This document shows positions 20,676 through 28,793 of a stretch of 64,000 nucleotides of DNA, piece after piece; positions within the stretch are counted from its first letter, which is position 1, and the number at the start of each line of letters is the position of its first letter. A program made the position numbers and the translations under genes. Origin of the DNA: Aeromicrobium sp. PE09-221. GTDB taxonomy: Bacteria > Actinomycetota > Actinomycetes > Propionibacteriales > Nocardioidaceae. The stretch spans positions 1 to 64,000 of the forward strand of contig NZ_MIJB01000005.1 in assembly GCF_002174305.1 (NCBI RefSeq), given 5' to 3'. The notes under the pieces are model-generated. The model searched no databases, was not told the DNA's origin, and saw only the letters and a list, made by a program, of their open reading frames with translations.

Positions 20676-21988
20676 GGATCATCCCCGCTCGTACGGGGAG
20701 CACAGGGAGAGCCGATCCGCGATGTCGTCGGCCATGGGATCATCCCCGCTCGTGCGGGGAGCACAAGCAAGCACGCACCGCGGCCGAGTCGCTGTCGGGA
20801 TCATCCCCGCTCGTGCGGGGAGCACCAGGGCGACACCCACGAGGGTGAGCGCGGTCGGGGATCATCCCCGCTCGTGCGGGGAGCACTCGACAGGTGGCGA
20901 GCTGGCCGCGACGGGGCCTGGGATCATCCCCGCTCGTGCGGGGAGCACGCGACGGCATCGGCTGCTACGACCTCGACCACAGGATCATCCCCGCTCGTGC
21001 GGGGAGCACGAGCTTGTTGCCGATGATCGCCACGCCTTCAAAGGATCATCCCCGCTCGTGCGGGGAGCACTGCGTTCCAGTGGCCGGTTTGCTCGAGGTG
21101 GTGGGATCATCCCCGCTCGTGCGGGAGCACTAAGTCGAATCCACACGAGCACCGGAACGGGCCGGATCATCCCCGCTCGTGCGGGGAGCACTGGACATGG
21201 ACGAATACCCGAACGCCGTTGAGGGGATCATCCCCGCTCGTGCGGGGAGCACGGTGACGGGGGCGATGCTGGTGGGCGCGACACGGGATCATCCCCGCTC
21301 GTGCGGGGAGCACAATAGCGTTGGTCAAGTGAAGACGATCCTCACGGGATCATCCCCGCTCGTGCGGGGAGCACTCCCAAGAGGACTCGATCGGCAGCGG
21401 GGAGTCGGGATCATCCCCGCTCGTGCGGGGAGCACCCCCGGATGCGGATCGGCACCTACGGGGGTCGGGGATCATCCCCGCTCGTGCGGGGAGCACAAGC
21501 TTTGATCGCGTGGAGTCCGACTCGGAATACTGGATCATCCCCGCTCGTGCGGGGAGCACTCCGGCAAGACCATCGCCAGCATCCTGCGCTGGGGATCATC
21601 CCCGCTCGTGCGGGGAGCACTCGTCGCCCATGACAGCCATGAGCTGGGGCCGGGGATCATCCCCGCTCGTGCGGGGAGCACCAGGCCGTGAGGCCGAGCT
21701 GCTGACGCTGACGCGGATCATCCCCGCTCGTGCGGGGAGCACTCGATCTTGCGACCGTCGTTCGGCTTGGTGAGCGGATCATCCCCGCTCGTGCGGGGAG
21801 CACCCCACCTAGGTCGCTGCCGAAGAGCTCCTTCAAGGATCATCCCCGCTCGTGCGGGGAGCACCACGGAAGCCGAGATCCTCAATATGTCGATGCGCCG
21901 GATCATCCCCGCTCGTGCGGGGAGCACCGCGGCAAGGCGTTCCGCGAGTACGACTGGCAGGGATCATCCCCGCTCGTGCGGGGAGCAC
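20676..21988 (-). CRISPR. CRISPR array, 22 repeats and 21 spacers, type I-E-like repeat
   Basis: 28-bp repeats start every 61 bp (20676, 20737, 20798, ... 21961). In the inferred transcription direction (minus strand) the repeat begins GTGCTCCCC, has a CCCCGC/GCGGGG stem and ends GATGATCC, the type I-E pattern. Spacers are 33 nt, except one of 34 (20887-20920) and two of 35 (21497-21531 and 21865-21899). The leftmost repeat (20676-20703) has one substitution (TACG for TGCG), fitting the old, leader-distal end. Repeat 8 (21104-21130) lacks one base of a stem arm. No cas gene is found in the window, so the effector must be encoded elsewhere or be missing. Confidence 0.97.
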
Positions 21989-22060
21989 ACTTGTTGACCT
22001 GGGCAAACATCCGGCGTTCACCGGTTTCAGCATCACTTTTCTACCACGCCCCGATCACTC
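21989..22060 (-). promoter_or_regulatory. putative CRISPR leader
   Basis: The sequence flanking the intact repeat at 21961-21988 is markedly less GC-rich than its surroundings. It lies on the side predicted by repeat polarity and by the variant repeat at the opposite end. No promoter boxes are certain. Confidence 0.4.
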
Positions 22061-22132
22061 ACGGGACCCGTTTGGGGTGGGTGTGGATGGACGCAGAAAG
22101 TGTCAGCAGGTTGCCCTAAAGTGGGAACCAGA

Positions 22133-22148
22133 TCGAACACCAGTTCGA
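22133..22148. promoter_or_regulatory. LexA (SOS) box upstream of the DUF222-HNH gene
   Basis: TCGAAC-ACCA-GTTCGA is a perfect match to the actinobacterial LexA consensus TCGAAC-N4-GTTCGA. It lies 35 bp before the ATG at 22184, so the gene is expected to be induced by DNA damage. Confidence 0.75.
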
Positions 22149-22183
22149 CACCAAGGCGTTTCACTGTCAGGGGGTGAACAGAG

Positions 22184-23503
22184 ATGGTCGCGCAGCACAT
22201 CGAGGCCACCGCACCGGTAGCAGCCGAGCTTGCCGCGTTGCAGGGGGTGATCGATCGTCTCGACCCCCTCGTCCGCGCGGGACTCACTCCTACCGACGCG
22301 CAACAGTTGAGTGCCGCGGTCGGTCGGGTGAAGAACCGTCTCGACGCGTTGGCTGTCCGTGCGGCGCGGGTGATCCACGATAGCCGCCTCGCCCGCCGCC
22401 ACGGCGCCGCCTCGACCGGGGACCTGCTCGGCAGGGATCTGGGCAATGACCGCACCGCCGGAAACCGGCTCCTCGGAGTAGCGAGAGATGTTCCCGAGGA
22501 GTCGTTGACTGACCAGGCGCTCTCGGCCGGGGACCTGACACTGGGACAGGCCCGGATCATCACCGACGGACTCAACAACCTCCCCACCAACACCACACCC
22601 GAACAGCGGGTCCTGGCCGAACAGACACTGATCGCCGACGCCCGCCGGTACACGCCCAGGGACCTGCGGTCGCGGGCGGACCGGATCGCCGACCAGTGGG
22701 CCGACAAGACCACCGTCGACCGCCACGAATCCGAACTCCTGGTCGAGCGGGAACAGCACGCCTGGGAACAGACGAGACTGTCCATGTGGGCGAACGGTGA
22801 CGGAACCACCAGTGGCCGGTTCACCATCCCCGACGCGCAGGCAGCCATGTTGAAGACCGTGCTCGACGCGTACGCCTCGCCGCGGCGCGCGTCGATGATC
22901 GGTCGTGACCGTGGCGAGGAGTACGCCACCCGGGTCGGTCAGGGATTCTGTGAGCTGATCGAACGCGTCCCCACCGATCGGCTGCCGAACCACGGCGGCA
23001 ACAACGTCCTGGTGACAGTGAACATGGACCTCGCGGACTTGGAGGGCCGGATCGAGGACGCGGCACCGGGCACCATCACCACCGACGGCACCAGGATGAG
23101 CCCCGGACAGACCCGCCGGCTGGCATGCGATGCGAAGCTACTCCCTCAAGTCTTCGGTGGCGAATCGGTTCCCCTCGACCTCGGACGCGAAGAACGCTTA
23201 TTCACGAGATATCAGCGGATCGCGATCGCCAACCGCGACGCCGGATGCGCCGCACCCGACTGCGATCGCCCACCAGGATGGTGTGAGGCACACCACGGAG
23301 ACGAGACCTGGGCAGACGGAGGAACCACCAACCTCAAAGACGCCATCCCCGTCTGCGCCGAACATCACCGACAAATCCACACCGGACACCTCCAATGCCG
23401 CACCAACCCCGTTGACGGCGTACCCGAATTCCGCACACCCGGCACCACCCGATGGAAACGCAACCACCGACGGCGACCCGAGCGTGATCTCAGTGGAGGG
23501 TGA
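22184..23503 (+). CDS. DUF222 / 13E12 repeat family HNH endonuclease-like protein
   Basis: A 439-residue protein with a long N-terminal helical DUF222 region (about 15-300) and a C-terminal HNH domain: CAAPDCDRPPGWCEAHH, GGTTNLKDAIPVC and EHHRQIH, about residues 350-400. Cysteine pairs and the His-Asn-His residues are all present, so nuclease activity is plausible. These proteins are multi-copy in actinobacteria and related to the M. tuberculosis 13E12 repeat family; their role is not settled. A perfect LexA box lies upstream, and the CRISPR leader end lies about 195 bp upstream. The 3' end overlaps the next gene on the other strand by 14 bp. Confidence 0.88.
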   Translation: MVAQHIEATAPVAAELAALQGVIDRLDPLVRAGLTPTDAQQLSAAVGRVKNRLDALAVRAARVIHDSRLARRHGAASTGDLLGRDLGNDRTAGNRLLGVARDVPEESLTDQALSAGDLTLGQARIITDGLNNLPTNTTPEQRVLAEQTLIADARRYTPRDLRSRADRIADQWADKTTVDRHESELLVEREQHAWEQTRLSMWANGDGTTSGRFTIPDAQAAMLKTVLDAYASPRRASMIGRDRGEEYATRVGQGFCELIERVPTDRLPNHGGNNVLVTVNMDLADLEGRIEDAAPGTITTDGTRMSPGQTRRLACDAKLLPQVFGGESVPLDLGREERLFTRYQRIAIANRDAGCAAPDCDRPPGWCEAHHGDETWADGGTTNLKDAIPVCAEHHRQIHTGHLQCRTNPVDGVPEFRTPGTTRWKRNHRRRPERDLSGG

Positions 23504-23825
23504 AGGGTGCCCACCACACGAGGTACACACCAGCGAGCATCGGCAACAGACCGAAGGCCAGCCACGGCACCGACAAGGGGGAACGCCCGAGGATGACACG
23601 GGAGATCGCCACGGTCAGCATGCCCGCCAGAGCCGTCATCACCAGCATCAACACGGCCTCGGGCATCCGATCGTCCTCAGCCAGATACTGGCCGACGAGC
23701 GGCAGCGCCACCACGCCGTGCAGGGCGATCGCCAGGAAGCCGATCACCGTCACCCGCCGACGCACGCGATCGAGAGACTCGAGCTCCTCGGCAACAACAG
23801 GCTGGCTCGGCGCATCCCCACGCAT
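23490..23825 (-). CDS. small membrane protein, function unknown
   Basis: A 111-residue protein with a charged N-terminus of about 27 residues and three hydrophobic segments (about 28-47, 56-78 and 84-105). GAGGTCC precedes the ATG and a TATTAGT-type -10 lies upstream on its strand. I do not recognise a family. It is convergent with the DUF222-HNH gene and separated by 24 bp from the VanZ-like gene, which reads in the same direction. Confidence 0.65.
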   Translation of the reverse strand: MRGDAPSQPVVAEELESLDRVRRRVTVIGFLAIALHGVVALPLVGQYLAEDDRMPEAVLMLVMTALAGMLTVAISRVILGRSPLSVPWLAFGLLPMLAGVYLVWWAPFTLH

Positions 23826-23849
23826 GACGGACCTCTCGACGACTAATAC

Positions 23850-24272
23850 TTAGCGTACCAAGCGTCTCCGAAGGACCCACCGCGCCACCAGTGCACCGAG
23901 TGCCGCTCCCGCAGTGTTCGCGAGCACATCACCGACCGACGCAGTGCGATCCAGCGGAGCTACCGCTTGCACCGCCTCGATCACTGTCGACACCAGAGCA
24001 CCGATGATCGCCACACGCCACCACGCCCATCCGCCCCACCAGGCGACGAGAACGCCGAAGGGCACGAACAGCGCCACATTCGCGCTCACCTCGATGACCG
24101 CATAGGCCGAACCGGCGGAGATCCCCAGAACCGTCGCCAGCCCCCGGGTCACCCGCCAATCGACCACCCCCAAACCCGCGTCGACATGTGTCGGCCACCA
24201 GGCCACGAGCGCCAACACCGCGAGATAGACCGCACCCGCCAGGAGAGGCAACAGTCGGAAGGCGCGGGCCAT
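23850..24272 (-). CDS. VanZ-like family membrane protein
   Basis: The 140-residue protein has four hydrophobic helices and the VanZ pattern: NVALFVPFG in the middle, STVIEAVQ, then GDVLANTAGAALG before the last helix. VanZ of enterococci raises teicoplanin resistance, but most actinobacterial homologues are uncharacterised. The ATG at 24272 is chosen because the -10 box TACTCT ends 6 nt before it (leaderless); a start 48 bp further upstream lacks support. The promoter falls inside the decayed surface-protein gene. Confidence 0.8.
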   Translation of the reverse strand: MARAFRLLPLLAGAVYLAVLALVAWWPTHVDAGLGVVDWRVTRGLATVLGISAGSAYAVIEVSANVALFVPFGVLVAWWGGWAWWRVAIIGALVSTVIEAVQAVAPLDRTASVGDVLANTAGAALGALVARWVLRRRLVR

Positions 24273-24278
24273 GCCACG

Positions 24279-24284
24279 AGAGTA
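24279..24284 (-). promoter_or_regulatory. -10 box of leaderless VanZ-like gene
   Basis: Minus-strand TACTCT ends 6 nt before the ATG at 24272. Confidence 0.4.
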
Positions 24285-24742
24285 GACAGCGCACCGCCGA
24301 GCAGGAGCAGCAGCGCCCATCCCGCGACGCCACCACCATCACCCCCGCCATCGGCCTGCATGATGGTGATGGGGGCCCACCCGACTACCAGGCTCAGCTC
24401 CGGAGACGACCAGTTCGATCGTGGAGCCCTCGACGGCCGTGTCGGGACCCGTCACCCCGCCGCGATTGTCATCGGTGAGCTCATCCTCCGACGGCGGCTC
24501 CGCCGGAATCGTCGGATTCGTATCGGGATCGGCCACCACAGTGAAGATCGCCTCCGCGCTCGCATCACCCACGGCCACCGTGACCGTATGCTGCCCGACA
24601 CTGGCATGAGGCGACGTCAGCTGGGCATCGGCGCGTCCCTGGGCATCGGCCGTCACTCGAACCACTTCCTCGCCACCGACGCTGACGACCACCCCATCGC
24701 CCTCGAACCAACCGGCCGAAGCGACCGTGACACCTGTGTCCC
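24279..24742 (-). pseudogene. remnant of a surface protein with an Ig-like domain and C-terminal anchor
   Basis: On the minus strand 24742 to about 24393 encodes a good Ig-like beta-rich segment beginning DTGVTVASAGWFEGDG and ending VEGSTIELVVSGAEPG. The frame then becomes nonsense. A different frame continues with ITIMQADGGGDGGG and the hydrophobic helix VAGWALLLLLGGALSTLVAW, as expected for the anchor of the same protein. No start, signal peptide or N-terminal domains remain. One frameshift plus loss of the 5' part therefore explains it. The paralogues at 7812 and 13214 have similar architecture. Confidence 0.65.
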
Positions 24743-24787
24743 GCGCCTCCCGCGCAGCCGGGGCTATACTGCGCCCTGGCCTTCGTC

Positions 24788-25163
24788 TTGATCCAGGTAG
24801 GCCGACTCGGGGACGCCGATGTGGCCGCGGATCTGGCTGTCGAGACCGCTCAACTTTACCGTGTGCCCGACATCGTCGCGATGGCGCGCACCGCGCACGC
24901 CCTCTCTGCCTTCTGGCAGCAGGAGACCGAGCTGATACCCCGGCGACGCGACGCCTTGAAGGAGACCCCCTTGCCGGCCGTCCGCTGGTGGCGGCGCACG
25001 GTGCGGTCGACTCTCGCGCGCACCAGCGCGATGCTGGGCGAGCCGGTGCCCGGACGCCCTCGTGATCAGCCGGCGGACCGCCGAGGAGCACGTGGGCAAG
25101 GTACTGCGCAAACTCGACGTGTCATCACGGCACGGCGTACCGGCCGCGCTACGGGGACGCTAG
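24788..25163 (+). pseudogene. remnant of a LuxR-type regulator
   Basis: The last 35 codons before the stop at 25161-25163 encode LVISRRTAEEHVGKVLRKLD followed by VSSRHG, an almost perfect C-terminal half of a LuxR/NarL helix-turn-helix. The preceding sequence keeps short coding-like blocks in another frame (for example DADVAADLAVETAQLY) but has no intact sensor, receiver or full HTH. It abuts the surface-protein remnant and the acyl-CoA dehydrogenase gene, so this is a small decay zone. Confidence 0.6.
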
Positions 25164-25196
25164 CCGGATCCGGGCGATGGACGAGATCAGACCGGG

Positions 25197-26339
25197 TCAG
25201 AGGCCGAGGCCGCGACCCACGATCTCCTTCATGATCTCGGTGGTCCCGCCGTAGATCGTCTGGATCCGCGAGTCCAGGAAAGCCTTGGAGATCGGGTACT
25301 CGGTCATGTAGCCGTAACCCCCGTGCAGCTGCAGGCAGCGGTCGGCGGTCTTGGTCTGCAGCTCGGTCGTCCACCACTTGCCCATCGCGGCATCCTGCAC
25401 CGTCAGCTTCTTCTCGTTGAGCAGCTCGATGGACTTGTCCACGAAGACCTGGGCGATCTGCTGCTCGGTCTCCAGCTCGGCGAGCGAGAACCGGGTGTTC
25501 TGGAACTTGCCGATCGGACGGCCGAAGGCATCCCGGTTCTTGACGTAGTCCAGGGTCATGTCGATCATCTGCCGGCAGGCGGCAGCCGCCACGACCGAGA
25601 TCGTGAGGCGCTCCTGCGGCAGCTTCTCCATCAGGTAGATGAAGCCCTGACCCTCCTGGCCGAGCAGGTTCTCCTTCGGCACGCGCACATTGTCGAAGAA
25701 GAGCTCGGCGGTGTCCTGGGCCTTGAGCCCGATCTTGTCGAGATTGCGTCCCCGCTCGAAGCCCTCCATGCCGCGTTCGACCGCGATGAGCGAGACGCCC
25801 ATGGCGCCCGCGTCGGGGTCGGTCTTGCAGGCCACGATCACCAGGTCGGCGAGGATGCCATTGGAGATGAAGGTCTTGGAGCCGTTGAGCACGTAATGGT
25901 CGCCGTCGAGTTTGGCGGTGGTCTTGATGCCCTGCAGATCCGATCCGGCGACCGGCTCGGACATCGCGATCCCCGTGATGAGCTCTCCGGAGCAGAAGGC
26001 GGGCAGCCAGCGCTGCTTCTGCTCCTCGGTGGCGTAGCTCAGCAGATAGGCGGAGACGAGATCGGTGTGCAGGGCGAAGCCGACACCACTCGCGCCGACC
26101 CGTGTGAGCTCCTCCTGCACGATCGCGTTGTAGCGGAAGTCGTCGACGCCACCGCCGCCGTACTCCTCGGGCATCATGAAGCCGAGGATCCCCAGCTCGC
26201 CGGCCTTGAGCCACAGCTCCCGCGGCACGATCGAGTCGGCCTCCCACTGCTCGTGGTGTGGGACGATCTCCTTCTCGCAGAAAGCGCGCACCATGGCGCG
26301 GAAGTCGTCGTGCTCGGCCTCGAAGATGGTGCGTTCCAT
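25197..26339 (-). CDS. acyl-CoA dehydrogenase
   Basis: FAD enzyme for alpha,beta-dehydrogenation of acyl-CoA. The 380-residue protein has the family layout: N-terminal helical domain, MSEPVAGSDLQGI beta-domain motif, and a C-terminal helical domain with LQLHGGYGYMTEYP and YGGTTEIMKEIVGR. The catalytic base position in the long-chain or isovaleryl subfamilies is not certain from this view. It is 10 bp downstream of the CaiB-family gene and probably co-transcribed, suggesting breakdown of a branched or unusual acyl-CoA. Confidence 0.92.
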   Translation of the reverse strand: MERTIFEAEHDDFRAMVRAFCEKEIVPHHEQWEADSIVPRELWLKAGELGILGFMMPEEYGGGGVDDFRYNAIVQEELTRVGASGVGFALHTDLVSAYLLSYATEEQKQRWLPAFCSGELITGIAMSEPVAGSDLQGIKTTAKLDGDHYVLNGSKTFISNGILADLVIVACKTDPDAGAMGVSLIAVERGMEGFERGRNLDKIGLKAQDTAELFFDNVRVPKENLLGQEGQGFIYLMEKLPQERLTISVVAAAACRQMIDMTLDYVKNRDAFGRPIGKFQNTRFSLAELETEQQIAQVFVDKSIELLNEKKLTVQDAAMGKWWTTELQTKTADRCLQLHGGYGYMTEYPISKAFLDSRIQTIYGGTTEIMKEIVGRGLGL

Positions 26340-26349
26340 GGATCTTCCC

Positions 26350-27513
26350 TCAGTTCTGGACGGCGACGCCGTCGGCGATCAGCGCATCGACATCGTCGAT
26401 GCCCCACGCGGCGAGCGCCTCGCGGGTGTTCTCCCCCGGCCGGACCGGGGGTGTGGTCAGAGCGGCCGGCGTGGCCGAGAAGCGGGGAGCGGGGGCGGGT
26501 TGCACGAGCCCCTCGCGCTCGACATAGGTGCCGCGCGCCCGGTTGTGCGGATGATCCGGCGCCTCGGCGAGCGGGATCACCGGCGCGACGCACGCGTCGG
26601 TGGGAGCGAAGATGTCGGTCCACTCCTCCTGCGTCTTGGTGCCGAAGGCCTCGGCCAACCGCTCACGTAACGCGGGCCAGACCGCCGGGTCGTTGCGATC
26701 GGGCAGGTCGGTGATGCCGTGCCGCGCGAGGGTCTCCTCCATCGCCGCCCAGAACTGGGGCTCGAGGCCGCCCACGCTCATCCATCGGCCGTCGGAGGTC
26801 TCGTAGACGTCGTAGAAGGGGGCGCCCGTGTCGAGCAGGTTGGTGCCGCGGGCCTGACCCCAGCCGCCGGACTGCTGCATTGAGACGATCATCGAGAGCA
26901 GGTGCGCCACGCCATCGGTGATCGCGGCGTCCACGACCTGTCCTTCGCCCGTGGCGCGGGCGTGGGTGAGCGCAGCGAGGACTCCGGCGACTAGGTAGAC
27001 GGCGCCACCCCCGAAGTCGCCCAGAAGGTTCAAAGGGACCTGTGGGGGTCCCCCCGCGCGGCCGATCGGATCGAGTCCTCCGGCGATGGAGATGTAGTTG
27101 ATGTCATGTCCGGCACGCTGGGACAGTGGGCCGTCCTGTCCCCAGCCGGTCATCCGCCCGTAGACGAGGCGGGGGTTGCGGGCGTGGCAGTCGTCGGGTC
27201 CGAGGCCGAGACGCTCGGTGACCCCGGGCCGAAAGCCCTCGAGCAGGATGTCTGCCCGCTCCACGAGCCGGAGCACCGTCTCGCGTCCCCGGTCGGCCTT
27301 GAGGTCGATGGCCGCGCTGGGTCGCCCTCGGGCCAGGATGTCCTGCTCGGCTGGGGCCACGCTCAGCGCACCACCACCGGGACGATCGACGCGGATCACT
27401 TCCGCGCCGAGGTCCGCGAGCATCATGGCGGCGAAGGGCCCCGGGCCGATGCCGACGAGCTCGACGACGCGAACGCCCGCGAGGGGCCCGGAGGTGGTGG
27501 AAGTCACGGTCAC
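26350..27513 (-). CDS. CaiB/BaiF family CoA transferase (alpha-methylacyl-CoA racemase-like)
   Basis: Type III CoA transferase fold; the 387-residue size and motifs fit the alpha-methylacyl-CoA racemase branch: GVRVVELVGIGPGPFAAMML at the N-terminus, YGRMTGWGQDGP, and GHDINYISIAGGLD with the His/Asp pair used by racemases. GTG 27513 is preferred because TAGTGT (minus strand, 27521-27526) ends 7 nt upstream, a leaderless arrangement; a longer frame to 27666 would cross the operator. Racemisation of methyl-branched acyl-CoA before the adjacent dehydrogenase is a sensible pathway, but this is inferred. Confidence 0.87.
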   Translation of the reverse strand: MTVTSTTSGPLAGVRVVELVGIGPGPFAAMMLADLGAEVIRVDRPGGGALSVAPAEQDILARGRPSAAIDLKADRGRETVLRLVERADILLEGFRPGVTERLGLGPDDCHARNPRLVYGRMTGWGQDGPLSQRAGHDINYISIAGGLDPIGRAGGPPQVPLNLLGDFGGGAVYLVAGVLAALTHARATGEGQVVDAAITDGVAHLLSMIVSMQQSGGWGQARGTNLLDTGAPFYDVYETSDGRWMSVGGLEPQFWAAMEETLARHGITDLPDRNDPAVWPALRERLAEAFGTKTQEEWTDIFAPTDACVAPVIPLAEAPDHPHNRARGTYVEREGLVQPAPAPRFSATPAALTTPPVRPGENTREALAAWGIDDVDALIADGVAVQN

Positions 27514-27516
27514 GAT

Positions 27517-27537
27517 AGTGACACTAACACTGTCACT
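27517..27537. promoter_or_regulatory. operator candidate over the CaiB-gene -10 box
   Basis: AGTGACA (27517-27523) and TGTCACT (27531-27537) form a perfect 7-bp inverted repeat with a 7-bp centre. It covers the -10 box of the CaiB-family gene. Confidence 0.5.
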
Positions 27538-27645
27538 GTTGAAAGGAGATAGGCTGCCGCGTCGGTCGTCAGGGTCGCCCAACCGCGCGGGGTCGCCGGT
27601 GACGACGTGGCGACCGTCATCGAGGCCGCCGAGCCGGCCGAGGTG

Positions 27646-27685
27646 GTGACATCGGCTACTTTCCATGTCACACTCTCGATGTCAC
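27646..27685. promoter_or_regulatory. cluster of TGTCAC half-sites before the hydrolase gene
   Basis: GTGACAT (27646-27652), ATGTCAC (27665-27671) and ATGTCAC (27679-27685) repeat the same half-site as at 27517-27537. Both divergent genes may be controlled by one regulator that is not encoded next to them. Confidence 0.45.
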
Positions 27686-27708
27686 ATTGATTGTCCGAGG
27701 GAGTACCG

Positions 27709-28536
27709 ATGCTGTCCGAGCTCTCCTACTCACGCACCGGCGGGGGCGAGCCGCTCGTCCTCATCCACGGGATCGGGCATCGCTGGCAGGCCTGGGAGCC
27801 GGTCATCGAGCACCTCTCCGAGCATTACGATGTCATCGCGATCGATCTCCCAGGCTTCGGCCAGTCACCACCGCTGTCGGAGGCCGGTGTGCCCGCCCAC
27901 ATGGAGAATGTCATCGCCGCGATCGCCGAGAACTTCGAGGCGTGGGGCATCGAGCGTCCTCACGTCGTCGGAAACTCCCTCGGCGGCGCGATCGCGCTGT
28001 ACCTCGGCGATCAGGGCCTGGCTCGCAGCGTCGTGGCGTTGAGCCCCGCGGGCTTCTTCCGGTTCACCGGCAAGGTCCAGGCGATGGCTGCTCTGCTGGT
28101 GCTGAAGCTGGCGACCTACAGCCCCGACGCGGTCCTCCGTCTCATGTCGCGGACCCGCGCCGGGCGGTGGCTGACCGGTTACCTGCTGTACGCCCACCCC
28201 GAGCGCTACGACATCGAGCGCACCTTCGGCGACGCATCGGCCCTCAAGAACGGCAAGGCCTTCTGGCCGACCTTCTTCCAGGCGGCACGCTTCCGCTATC
28301 GCGGCGGCGTGCGCGTGCCCACCACGATCGCCTGGGGCACCAAGGACCGGCTGCTCAACCCGCGCCAGGCTGTACGTGCGCGTCGCGAACTGCCGATGGC
28401 GACCCATGTGCCGCTGCCCGGTGCCGGGCACGTTCCGATGGGCGACTGCCCCGAGGAGATCGCCCGCCTCATCGAGGAGACCACCGCCCGCGGCGACGAA
28501 GCCGCCGGCAGCGTGCCCTTCTCGCACTCGGCCTGA
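27709..28536 (+). CDS. alpha/beta-fold hydrolase
   Basis: Serine hydrolase of 275 residues with LIHGIGHRWQAWEPV (oxyanion region), DLPGFGQSP, the nucleophile GNSLGG near residue 92, the Asp in WGTKDRLLNP and the His in GAGHVPMGD. It resembles epoxide-hydrolase/esterase-type proteins (MhpC class) without being assignable to one substrate. The ATG at 27709 follows GGGAG with a good spacing; an upstream TTG at 27691 is less likely. It is divergent from the CaiB/acyl-CoA dehydrogenase operon. Confidence 0.88.
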   Translation: MLSELSYSRTGGGEPLVLIHGIGHRWQAWEPVIEHLSEHYDVIAIDLPGFGQSPPLSEAGVPAHMENVIAAIAENFEAWGIERPHVVGNSLGGAIALYLGDQGLARSVVALSPAGFFRFTGKVQAMAALLVLKLATYSPDAVLRLMSRTRAGRWLTGYLLYAHPERYDIERTFGDASALKNGKAFWPTFFQAARFRYRGGVRVPTTIAWGTKDRLLNPRQAVRARRELPMATHVPLPGAGHVPMGDCPEEIARLIEETTARGDEAAGSVPFSHSA

Positions 28537-28613
28537 ACCGCCACCCCAGACCGGTCGGTCGTCGCCCGTCGTGGAGGGAGCGGTGGGCGGCGGCCGGCCT
28601 TCGCACGTCCGCT

Positions 28614-28676
28614 GACGATGCAGGATGTGCATCCGTGGCTGCCCTGGCAACCGCAGAACCACATCCCCCGTGGGCC
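28614..28676. repeat. palindromic interspersed repeat, family 1, copy A
   Basis: An imperfect palindrome with GGATGTG (28623-28629) and CACATCC (28660-28666). It shares GCAGGATGTGCATCC with copy D at 61385. It lies in tandem with copy B between two co-directional genes. Confidence 0.6.
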
Positions 28677-28742
28677 GACGTATCGAGAATGTGATTCCGG
28701 GGTCGCTATAGCCGCCACCGAGTCACATCCTCCGTCTACGTC
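28677..28742. repeat. palindromic interspersed repeat, family 1, copy B
   Basis: The outer arms GACGTA (28677-28682) and TACGTC (28737-28742) enclose GAATGTGA (28687-28694) and TCACATCC (28723-28730). The centre GGTCGCTAT is shared with copy C. Confidence 0.65.
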
Positions 28743-28793
28743 GACCGAAACCGGCGCGGGAAGTCCTCGCGCGCGTGGGGCGTTGATCTCTCT

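Noticed and set aside
20568..21773. Plus- and minus-strand frames over the CRISPR repeats containing IIPARAGST and similar strings
   Set aside because: The repeated peptide arises only from translating 28-bp repeats; there is no ribosome site or independent coding signal.
27540..27705. Plus-strand open segment ending VVTSATFHVTLSM before the hydrolase gene
   Set aside because: Short, no start or ribosome site, and it contains the operator cluster; coding-like residues may be chance from GC composition.
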